NCBI GenBank assembly: GCA_017547065.1
Contig: JAFYRC010000031.1
Span: forward strand, 1-6,873
Length of the DNA: 6,873 bases
DNA from: Tidjanibacter sp.
Lineage (GTDB): Bacteria > Bacteroidota > Bacteroidia > Bacteroidales > Rikenellaceae
Reading direction: 5' to 3'
Shown here: positions 1-4,557 of the stretch, one piece after another
How the letters are laid out: the number at the start of each line of letters is the position of its first letter
Position numbering within the stretch: position 1 is the stretch's first letter
Notes under the pieces: model-generated
Told to the model about the DNA's origin: nothing
The model's database searches: none
What the model saw: only the letters and a program-made list of their open reading frames with translations
Program-made: the position numbers and the translations under genes

Positions 1-31
1 ATATGCGGCGTCTTTGGCGTTGCACTGCGAT

Positions 32-75
32 AAATCCCCTCCTTATTTGCGTCAGCAAACTGCGGAGGGGATTTT
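32..75. terminator. Long two-tier hairpin, probable terminator
   Basis: An 11-bp perfect outer stem pairs 32-42 (AAATCCCCTCC) with 64-74. Inside it a second stem pairs TTTGC (46-50) with GCAAA (55-59) around a GTCA loop. On the plus strand the stem runs into TTTTCTT, so it could end a transcript coming from before the window. The T-run is short, so it could also be a dispersed palindromic repeat rather than a dedicated terminator. Confidence 0.55.
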
Positions 76-144
76 CTTGTGCGCCTAAAATACGCTCGCT
101 TCTATGAGTTTTTTACGGCTACCTAACGTCAATAACTTGCACAA

Positions 145-206
145 CCAAATGGGGAGAGCGTCATTCTGACGCTGGCGCAAAATTCCCCGCGCACTCTGCG
201 TTTTTT
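145..206. repeat. 62-bp direct repeat, copy 1
   Basis: This segment matches 224-285 at 58 of 62 positions. It begins CCAAATGG, contains a 7-bp hairpin AGCGTCA-TTC-TGACGCT (157-173), continues through AAAATTCCCCGCGCACTCTG and ends in CGTTTTTT. The inner hairpin and final T-run suggest a structured, dispersed intergenic element, possibly with terminator activity. No transposase or target-site duplication is visible. Confidence 0.85.
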
Positions 207-223
207 GTTGTGGGGCGTGGTTG

Positions 224-285
224 CCAAATGGTGAACGCGTCATTCTGACGCTGGCACAAAATTCCCCGCGCACTCTGCGTTTTTT
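224..285. repeat. 62-bp direct repeat, copy 2
   Basis: This is the second copy of the 145-206 element, offset by 79 bp. Three of the four differences lie in the first 13 bases and one is a G-to-A change at 256. The hairpin stem is shortened to 6 bp (GCGTCA/TGACGC, 237-251). The 17-bp spacer between copies (207-223) is G/T-rich and not part of the repeat. Confidence 0.85.
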
Positions 286-286
286 A

Positions 287-323
287 GTCGACCATCAACC
301 GACAATTGGCATTCAGCAGCCAG
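287..323. repeat. Short modules shared with the dnaK-secDF spacer
   Basis: GTCGACCATCAACCG (287-301) recurs with one change at 4259-4273. GGCATTCAGCAGCCAG (308-323) recurs as its reverse complement, with one change, at 4325-4340. The two modules therefore lie in opposite relative orientation at the two loci, which argues for a mosaic of mobile or recombining short repeats rather than one duplicated block. Confidence 0.6.
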
Positions 324-399
324 TTTTCCCCCTTTCTTGCTTTTTCTGTCCTTTAGCTAGGCCCCCACTAGGACTGCTAGGGTCGATAGGTGAAAAATA

Positions 400-434
400 T
401 TTACTCTTTACTAATTACTCTCTACTAATTGTCT
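400..434. repeat. Degenerate period-7 tandem repeat
   Basis: Five units in register read TTTACTC, TTTACTA, ATTACTC, TCTACTA, ATTGTCT. A related array in the opposite orientation lies at 1476-1510. The array ends about 35 bp before the -33 element of the DksA-like gene promoter, so it is upstream of that transcript. Confidence 0.7.
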
Positions 435-468
435 ACTGTTGCTTCTGAAAAAATAAATAGACAAAAAG

Positions 469-499
469 TTTGCGGTTTGGTAAATCTTTTGTATCTTTG
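469..499 (+). promoter_or_regulatory. Bacteroidota-type promoter for the DksA-like gene
   Basis: A -33 TTTG (469-472) is followed after 19 nt by a -7 TATCTTTG (492-499), matching the Bacteroidota housekeeping consensus TTTG-N19/20-TAnnTTTG. Transcription would begin near 505, leaving a short A-rich leader of roughly 17 nt before the ATG at 523. Confidence 0.8.
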
Positions 500-522
500 A
501 GTAAACCAAAAACTATTTAACT

Positions 523-906
523 ATGGCAGAAGTTGAGAAAACCAGATATTCCGATGAGGAATTGGCCGAGTTTAAGGTTATCATCCTTGATATGCTCGGT
601 AAGGCAAAGGACGACTATGAGCTGTTGCGCTCGTCGGTGAACAACTCCGCAAGTAATGACACCGAGGATACTTCGCCCACCTTCAAGGTGCTCGAAGAGG
701 GTGCCGCAACCCTCACCAAAGAGGAGATGGGGCGTCTTGCACAGCGACAACTCAAGTTCATCAACCATCTCGAAGCAGCCCTCGTACGCATCGAAAACAA
801 AACCTATGGCATTTGCCGTGAGACAGGTAAGCTTATCCCCAAGGAGCGCCTGCGCGTGGTGCCTCACGCAACCCTCTCGGTGGAGGCAAAGGAGAATCGT
901 AGGTAG
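523..906 (+). CDS. TraR/DksA-family protein with degenerate zinc finger
   Basis: This 127-aa protein belongs to the DksA/TraR family, whose members bind RNA polymerase in its secondary channel and modulate initiation, often with ppGpp. Its N-terminal two thirds are charged and helical (about residues 10-38 and 62-92). The C-terminal part, GICRETGKLIPKERLR followed by VPHATLSVEAK, aligns with the DksA zinc-finger block. Only C98 of the four zinc ligands is present; the other positions are T101, S119 and A122, so zinc binding as in E. coli DksA is not expected. The DxxDxA motif at the DksA coiled-coil tip is also absent; the matching region is NDTEDTSPTF. The ATG follows a good promoter at a short distance. 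rnhA follows 102 bp downstream with no terminator seen between them, so the two may share a transcript. Family membership is firm, but a DksA-like function is inferred. Confidence 0.88.
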   Translation: MAEVEKTRYSDEELAEFKVIILDMLGKAKDDYELLRSSVNNSASNDTEDTSPTFKVLEEGAATLTKEEMGRLAQRQLKFINHLEAALVRIENKTYGICRETGKLIPKERLRVVPHATLSVEAKENRR

Positions 907-1008
907 GGATGTGTGTAGGTAGGTCGCCGGAGAGATAGGGGAGAGATGTGTCCTCGCCTATGGTAGAGGGGTGACCGAGATGTTGAATAGAAAATACAAT
1001 CCACAGTT

Positions 1009-1464
1009 TTGCCCAACGTAATAATCTACACAGACGGCTCGTCGCTCGGCAACCCCGGCAAAGGAGGCTATGGCGCAGTGTTGCTCTCGCCACCCTACCG
1101 CAAGGAGTTGAGCGAGGGTTTCCGTATGACCACCAACAACCGTATGGAGCTAATGGCGGTGTGTGTAGCACTTGAAGCGCTCAAATACGACGGTACGGAT
1201 GTGGTGCTCTACTCCGACAGTAAATATGTCGTGGATTCGGTGGAGAAAGGTTGGGTGTTCGGCTGGGAGAAAAAAGGTTTCGCAAAGGCCAAAAATCCCG
1301 ACTTGTGGCAACGATTCCTGCGTGTCTATCGTCGCCATAGGGTGAAGTTTGTGTGGGTTAAGGGCCACTCCACCACGGTGGAGAACAATCGCTGCGACGA
1401 GCTTGCCGTAGCCGCTGCTAATGGCGCCCACCTCGCCGAAGATGTGGGCTATCAGCCGGAGTAG
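1009..1464 (+). CDS. rnhA: Ribonuclease HI
   Basis: This 151-aa protein has the full RNase HI fold and motifs. The enzyme cleaves the RNA strand of RNA-DNA hybrids in the cytoplasm using two metal ions, removing R-loops and primer RNA. The four carboxylates are D9 (YTDGSSLGNPG), E47 (NNRMELMA), D70 (LYSDSKYV) and D130 (RCDELA); the catalytic histidine is H120 (KGHSTTVEN). A basic Trp-rich segment at 81-102 (GWVFGWEKKG) corresponds to the handle region. E. coli RNase HI has 155 aa, so this is full length. The start is TTG at 1009: an in-frame TAG at 988-990 excludes a longer protein with ATG, and homology starts almost at once. An ATA at 994 is a less likely alternative. No separate promoter of the TAnnTTTG type is seen, so read-through from the DksA-like gene is likely. 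Confidence 0.93.
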   Translation: MPNVIIYTDGSSLGNPGKGGYGAVLLSPPYRKELSEGFRMTTNNRMELMAVCVALEALKYDGTDVVLYSDSKYVVDSVEKGWVFGWEKKGFAKAKNPDLWQRFLRVYRRHRVKFVWVKGHSTTVENNRCDELAVAAANGAHLAEDVGYQPE

Positions 1465-1475
1465 GCCGCAGGCAG

Positions 1476-1510
1476 ACAAATTAGTAGATAGTAAAGAGTA
1501 ATTAGTAAAT
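1476..1510. repeat. Degenerate period-7 tandem repeat, inverted relative to 400-434
   Basis: Five heptamers in register read ACAAATT, AGTAGAT, AGTAAAG, AGTAATT, AGTAAAT. Their reverse complement resembles the TTTACTA/ATTACTC units at 400-434 but in a different unit order. A further pair of heptads, ACCGCTG-ATTGCTA at 1561-1574, recurs at 4342-4355 with one change. The array lies just after rnhA. Confidence 0.65.
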
Positions 1511-1573
1511 ATTTTCCTCTTTCTGTGGTTTTGGGTAGGCAAATTAGGTAAAAAATATAGACCGCTGATTGCT

Positions 1574-1613
1574 AAAAAAACAGAGCGACACCGAAATGTC
1601 GCTCTGCTTTTTT
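1574..1613. terminator. Bidirectional intrinsic terminator between convergent genes
   Basis: A perfect 10-bp stem pairs 1581-1590 (CAGAGCGACA) with 1597-1606 around the loop CCGAAA. Seven A residues precede it and six T residues follow after one C. It therefore works on paper for both rnhA and the minus-strand gene ending at 1628. Read on the minus strand, the loop contains UUCG and the stem runs directly into seven U, so the better fit is to the minus-strand gene. This minus-strand sequence is identical over 33 nt to the dnaK terminator. Confidence 0.9.
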
Positions 1614-1627
1614 GTGCACCAAACGGA

Positions 1628-1876
1628 CTACTCAAGCTCTTTGAGGATTGCGAGTGCAGCCTGGTAAATGGTGTCATCCTCGAAACTTACGATACCACCA
1701 TCGGGACCCTCCTCCACAACAATACCTGCAGTGGTGGTGGCACCCTCAAAGTGGCGACCGCCGAAAAAGTTCCTTACTTCGTCTACATTGATGCCGAGCT
1801 CATCTGCGATGCGCTGGCTGCTGCCACTGGGCAATTTGTCCTTGATGCGGCGCAATTCGTTAAAGGTGATTACCAT
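1628..1876 (-). CDS. Small putative DNA-binding protein, 82 aa
   Basis: The product is a small acidic protein beginning MVITFNELRRIKDKLP. The segment at residues 19-38 (SSQRIADELGINVDEVRNFF) reads like a helix-turn-helix: helix, glycine turn at G28, then a second helix, followed by GG. A short beta-like tail follows (GIVVEEGPDGGIVSFEDD) and a terminal helix. I recall similar proteins from Bacteroidales annotated only as hypothetical or DNA-binding, so regulation of transcription is inference. The frame stays open upstream to M at 1918 (MATTKN) and 1972. I chose 1876 because the candidate -7 element at 1930-1937 would put a start at 1918 almost on the transcript end, and because the 1877-1917 segment reads as a typical A-rich leader. 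It is convergent with rnhA and divergent from dnaK. Confidence 0.75.
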   Translation of the reverse strand: MVITFNELRRIKDKLPSGSSQRIADELGINVDEVRNFFGGRHFEGATTTAGIVVEEGPDGGIVSFEDDTIYQAALAILKELE

Positions 1877-1929
1877 AGTGATATTAGTGTTTAGATTTGT
1901 GTTTTTAGTTGTTGCCATGTTTAGCACTA

Positions 1930-1961
1930 TAAAGGTAACACCATTTTGCGGAATAAAAAAA
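1930..1961 (-). promoter_or_regulatory. Possible promoter of the 82-aa protein gene
   Basis: On the minus strand TACCTTTA (1937 to 1930) resembles the -7 TAnnTTTG with a final G-to-A change. An A/T-only TTTT lies about 20 nt upstream in place of TTTG. This would give a leader of roughly 45 nt before the ATG at 1876. It is a weak match and the only candidate I found. Confidence 0.4.
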
Positions 1962-2011
1962 TTTTCCGACACAAATTTTATTTTTTCTTCCTTTTTTGAT
2001 TTTTACCCCAC

Positions 2012-2137
2012 TTTGGCACCAGAGTGGCACGAGGAGTGAAAAATGTCATTTTCGGACTTTTTGGCACGTTTTGTCACACTTTGTCAGTCGGGGTGTGGTG
2101 GTTTGTCAGTTGTTGTGGCACAAAAATCGCTTGGCAC
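2012..2137. promoter_or_regulatory. Cluster of TGGCAC and TTTGTCA elements upstream of dnaK
   Basis: TGGCAC occurs five times on the plus strand, starting at 2014, 2025, 2062, 2116 and 2132. TTTGTCA occurs three times, starting at 2070, 2080 and 2102, with spacings of 10 and 22 bp that are close to one and two helical turns. Both words fit a family TTTGKCA(C). The space carries no TTTG/TAnnTTTG promoter for dnaK. TGGCAC-AAAAA-TCGCT (2116-2131) and TGGCAC-AGAGA-TTGAA (2132-2147) each differ by one base from the sigma-54 pattern TGGCAC-N5-TTGCW, in both cases in the -12 half. The repeats suggest binding sites for a regulator of dnaK and/or the divergent gene; which one is not known. Confidence 0.5.
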
Positions 2138-2213
2138 AGAGATTGAACAATACTTGATCGAAGGGCAGAGCAAGGCTCGGGGCCCACAGAAAAGAGAATA
2201 TATAAATAAGTAA
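2043..2213 (+). CDS. Candidate 56-codon ORF upstream of dnaK
   Basis: An ATG at 2043 follows GAGGAG (2031-2036) by six bases, an unusually good Shine-Dalgarno for this lineage. The frame stays open for 56 codons and stops at TAA 2211-2213, 29 bp before dnaK. The peptide starts MSFSDFLARFVTLCQSG and ends in a charged stretch EIEQYLIEGQSKARGPQK. I recognise no family. It overlaps the TGGCAC/TTTGTCA cluster, so the open frame may be chance within regulatory DNA. If translated it would be a leader peptide or a small protein cotranscribed with dnaK. Confidence 0.25.
   Translation: MSFSDFLARFVTLCQSGCGGLSVVVAQKSLGTEIEQYLIEGQSKARGPQKREYINK
2163..2185 (+). other. Possible hairpin in the dnaK leader
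   Basis: GGGC (2163-2166) can pair with GCCC (2182-2185), and GAGC (2168-2171) with GCTC (2175-2178), around an AAG loop with small internal bulges. It is the only G/C-rich structure in an otherwise A-rich leader and ends about 57 nt before the dnaK start. A regulatory role is conjecture. Confidence 0.3.
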
Positions 2214-2242
2214 GTTAAACAATATAAAAAGGAATTAAAGTT

Positions 2243-4138
2243 ATGGCAAAGATTATTGGTATCGACCTTGGTACAACCAACAGCTGTGTAGCAGTAATGG
2301 AGGGCAACGAGCCCGTGGTTATCCCCAACAGCGAGGGACACCGCACAACCCCTTCGATTGTGGCATTCACCGAGGGTGGCGAGCGTAAGGTGGGCGACCC
2401 CGCAAAGCGTCAGGCTATCACCAACCCCAAGAACACCATCTTCTCGATCAAGAGGTTTATGGGTGAGAAAATGGATCAGGTGCAGAGCGACGCTGCTCGC
2501 GTTCCTTATAGTGTAGTGAGCGGTGGTAACGGCGTGCCTATGGTTGAGATTGGCGACCGCAAATATACTCCCCAGGAGATCTCGGCTATCATTCTCCAGA
2601 AGATGAAAAAGACCGCTGAGGACTACCTCGGAACCACTGTGAACGAGGCAGTTATCACCGTACCCGCATATTTTAGCGACTCGCAGCGTCAGGCTACCAA
2701 AGAGGCAGGTGAGATTGCAGGTTTGAAGGTTCGTCGTATTATCAACGAGCCCACCGCAGCAGCTCTCGCTTATGGTCTTGACAAGGCAGGCAAGGATATG
2801 AAGATTGCCGTTTATGACCTCGGTGGTGGTACCTTCGATATCTCCATCTTGGAGCTTGGCGACGGTGTATTTGAGGTTAAGTCGACCAATGGTGATACCC
2901 ACCTCGGTGTTGACGACTTCGACCACGTGATTATCGACTGGATGGCTGCTGAGTTCCAGGGCAAACACGGCATCGACCTCCGCAAGGATCCCATGGCTAT
3001 GCAGCGTCTGAAAGAGGCAGCAGAGAAGGCTAAAATTGAGCTCTCGAGCAGTACCTCGACCGAGATCAACCTTCCCTACATCATGCCCGTAGACGGTATT
3101 CCCCAGCACCTTGTAATGACCCTCACCAGGGCTAAATTCGAGCAGTTGGCCGACAGGCTCATCCGCGCAACCATCGAGCCCTGCCGTAAGGCTTTGAGCG
3201 ATGCAGGTTTCAGCGCAAACCAGATTGACGAGGTTATCCTCGTGGGTGGTTCGACTCGTATCCCCGCAATCCAGAAGGTGGTTGAGGAGTTCTTTGGTAA
3301 AGCTCCCTCGAAGGGTGTTAACCCTGATGAGGTTGTGGCTATCGGTGCTGCAATTCAGGGTGGCGTGTTGACCGGTGAGGTTAAGGATGTACTCCTCTTG
3401 GATGTTACTCCTCTCTCGCTCGGTATTGAGACCCTCGGTGGCGTGTTCACTCGTCTGATTGACGCCAACACCACCATTCCTACCCGCAAAAGCCAGGTGT
3501 TCTCCACCGCACAGGACAACCAGCCTTCGGTAGAGATCCACGTACTCCAGGGCGAGCGTCAGATGGCACGCGACAATAAAACCATCGGTCGCTTCCACCT
3601 CGACGGCATTCCCGCAGCTCCCCGTGGTGTACCCCAGATTGAGGTTTCGTTCGACATCGACGCCAATGGTATTCTCAATGTGTCGGCCAAAGATAAAGGT
3701 ACCGGTAAGGAGCAGAGCATCCGCATCGAGGCTTCGAGCGGTTTGACCGACGCCGAGATCCAGCGTATGCGTGATGAGGCAAAGGCTAATGAGGCAAAAG
3801 ATAAAGAGGAGCGCGAGCGCATCGACAAGATTAACGGTGCCGACAGCATGATCTTCACCACTGAGAAACAGCTCAAAGAGTATGGCGACAAGTTGCCCGC
3901 CGATAAGAAGTCGGCAATCGAGGGTGCTCTCGCCGAGCTTAAGAGCGCACACTCGGCACAGGACCTCGCAGCTATCGACGCAGCAAGCGAGAAACTGAAC
4001 GCCGCATGGCAGGCAGCTTCGCAGGACCTCTATGCACAGCAGAACGCCCAGCAGGCACAGCCCAATGGCGGTCAGCAGGCAGGTGGTCAGCAGACCGGTG
4101 GCCAGCCCGAGGACGTTGAGTTCGAGGAGGTTAAATAA
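2243..4138 (+). CDS. dnaK: Hsp70 chaperone DnaK
   Basis: This 631-aa ATP-dependent cytosolic chaperone binds exposed hydrophobic stretches of unfolded proteins, working with DnaJ and GrpE. The ATPase domain spans about 1-378. It has the phosphate-1 loop [14 protein letters not shown] (5-18), the phosphate-2 motif DLGGGTFD (192-199) and the adenosine-side motif LVGGSTRIP (333-341). The conserved interdomain linker is [13 protein letters not shown] (382-394). The substrate-binding domain and helical lid follow, then a Gln/Gly/Ala-rich tail (about 599-622) and the acidic end EDVEFEEVK, typical of bacterial DnaK. Length is normal (E. coli 638). The ATG lies nine bases after AAGGA, a fair Shine-Dalgarno. 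No grpE or dnaJ is adjacent, and a strong terminator follows, so it looks monocistronic. Regulation is probably through the unusual motif cluster at 2012-2137; I see no CIRCE-type inverted repeat. Confidence 0.98.
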   Translation: MAKIIGIDLGTTNSCVAVMEGNEPVVIPNSEGHRTTPSIVAFTEGGERKVGDPAKRQAITNPKNTIFSIKRFMGEKMDQVQSDAARVPYSVVSGGNGVPMVEIGDRKYTPQEISAIILQKMKKTAEDYLGTTVNEAVITVPAYFSDSQRQATKEAGEIAGLKVRRIINEPTAAALAYGLDKAGKDMKIAVYDLGGGTFDISILELGDGVFEVKSTNGDTHLGVDDFDHVIIDWMAAEFQGKHGIDLRKDPMAMQRLKEAAEKAKIELSSSTSTEINLPYIMPVDGIPQHLVMTLTRAKFEQLADRLIRATIEPCRKALSDAGFSANQIDEVILVGGSTRIPAIQKVVEEFFGKAPSKGVNPDEVVAIGAAIQGGVLTGEVKDVLLLDVTPLSLGIETLGGVFTRLIDANTTIPTRKSQVFSTAQDNQPSVEIHVLQGERQMARDNKTIGRFHLDGIPAAPRGVPQIEVSFDIDANGILNVSAKDKGTGKEQSIRIEASSGLTDAEIQRMRDEAKANEAKDKEERERIDKINGADSMIFTTEKQLKEYGDKLPADKKSAIEGALAELKSAHSAQDLAAIDAASEKLNAAWQAASQDLYAQQNAQQAQPNGGQQAGGQQTGGQPEDVEFEEVK

Positions 4139-4150
4139 GCGCACCTTGCG

Positions 4151-4192
4151 ATAGAAAACAGAGCGACATTTCGGTGTCGCTCTGTTTTTTTT
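4151..4192 (+). terminator. Intrinsic terminator of dnaK
   Basis: A perfect 10-bp stem pairs 4159-4168 with 4175-4184 around TTTCGG, which contains a UUCG tetraloop, and is followed by eight T (4185-4192). It begins 21 bp after the dnaK stop. Stem, loop and first seven T are identical to the minus-strand reading of the terminator at 1574-1606. Confidence 0.93.
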
Positions 4193-4261
4193 GTCGAGCA
4201 CATATCTTGGGTGAGTTTTACACCAAATTTCCATCGCGATATGCACTCTCTGTTTCTGGTC

Positions 4262-4296
4262 GACCGTCAACCGTCAACCGTCAACCGTCAATCGTC
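4262..4296. repeat. Heptanucleotide tandem repeat (AACCGTC)5
   Basis: Five in-register heptamers read GACCGTC, AACCGTC three times, and AATCGTC. It sits between the dnaK terminator and the secDF promoter. The block beginning GTCGACCRTCAACCG is shared with 287-301. Confidence 0.85.
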
Positions 4297-4320
4297 GGCA
4301 AGAAGGGCAATAAAAAGTAG

Positions 4321-4390
4321 GCCGCTGGCTGCTGAATGCTGACCGCTGATCGCTAATTTTCAATTTTCAATTCTCAATTCTCAATTCTTT
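4321..4390. repeat. Ten in-register degenerate heptads
   Basis: The block reads as ten consecutive 7-mers in one phase: GCCGCTG, GCTGCTG, AATGCTG, ACCGCTG, ATCGCTA, ATTTTCA twice, ATTCTCA twice, ATTCTTT. Composition moves from G/C-rich to A/T-rich while the period is kept. It ends one base before the -33 element of the secDF promoter begins its A/T-rich flank. Confidence 0.8.
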
Positions 4391-4391
4391 A

Positions 4392-4423
4392 TTTGGTGTT
4401 TTAGGGAAAAAGTGTTAGCTTTG
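4392..4423 (+). promoter_or_regulatory. Bacteroidota-type promoter for secDF
   Basis: A -33 TTTG (4392-4395), a 20-nt spacer and a -7 TAGCTTTG (4416-4423) match the consensus. Transcription from near 4430 gives a leader of about 128 nt, long compared with the DksA-like gene. Confidence 0.8.
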
Positions 4424-4440
4424 CGAGTTATTTACGCATA

Positions 4441-4485
4441 ATGCGCGCACGTGGTGTGGGCAGAGCGCACGCGAAACACGCGTAA
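4441..4485 (+). CDS. Candidate 14-codon upstream ORF in the secDF leader
   Basis: An ATG about 11 nt after the predicted transcript start opens a frame encoding MRARGVGRAHAKHA, ending at TAA 4483-4485. The peptide is rich in Arg, His and Ala. It covers both upstream GCGCACG arms of the possible alternative hairpins, so its translation could affect folding. There is no Shine-Dalgarno, and an ORF this short can arise by chance. Confidence 0.2.
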   Translation: MRARGVGRAHAKHA

Positions 4486-4507
4486 GGGTGCAGGTCGTGC
4501 GCACGTG
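4441..4507 (+). promoter_or_regulatory. GC-rich, repeat-bearing leader of secDF
   Basis: GCGCACGTG occurs at 4445-4453 and 4499-4507, and the palindrome CGTGCGCACG at 4496-4505. CGTGCGC (4496-4502) can pair either with GCGCACG at 4445-4451 or with GCGCACG at 4465-4471, giving two mutually exclusive 7-bp stems. After 4508 the leader becomes A-rich and unstructured up to the secDF ATG. The arrangement resembles a switchable leader, but no known riboswitch class is recognised. Confidence 0.4.
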
Positions 4508-4557
4508 AAGAGCAAACAAAACAAACAAAACAATAATAATTCAAACACTAACAAACA

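Larger units (their letters stand above)
1..522. other. Gene-poor leading region, repeat-rich
   Basis: No reading frame here looks like a real protein. Frame 1 stays open from the edge to a TAA at 31-33, so the first 30 bases could be the tail of a gene that starts outside the window, but ten codons are too few to identify it. The rest holds a hairpin, a 62-bp direct duplication, three CTAGG words at 357-381, a period-7 repeat and a promoter. Short open frames across the duplications encode low-complexity peptides that follow the repeats and are not supported as genes. Confidence 0.7.

Noticed and set aside
85..448. Short ORFs on both strands across the 62-bp repeats and the heptads
   Set aside because: The peptides repeat because the DNA repeats (for example RMTRSPF twice). 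There is no start signal and no protein-like composition.
980..1021. ATG at 980 as an alternative rnhA start
   Set aside because: It is in another frame and stops after 13 codons. It would need a frameshift to reach the RNase HI frame.
1150..1677. A 175-codon minus-strand ORF across rnhA and the terminator
   Set aside because: It overlaps the catalytic part of rnhA and the bidirectional terminator, and runs through the heptad repeat. It is a shadow frame.
1877..1972. N-terminal extension of the 82-aa protein to 1918 or 1972
   Set aside because: The extension is Asn/Thr-rich leader-like sequence and would place the start at or before the predicted transcript start.
2084..4270. A 728-codon open frame on the minus strand opposite dnaK
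   Set aside because: It covers dnaK on the opposite strand, and its peptide is Leu/His/Cys-rich without recognisable domains. Biased codon use in dnaK (few TTA, CTA, TCA codons) keeps the reverse frame open; long antisense frames over hsp70 genes are a known artefact.
4262..4390. Possible CRISPR-like array
   Set aside because: Units are 7 bp, directly adjacent and without spacers. No cas genes are present.
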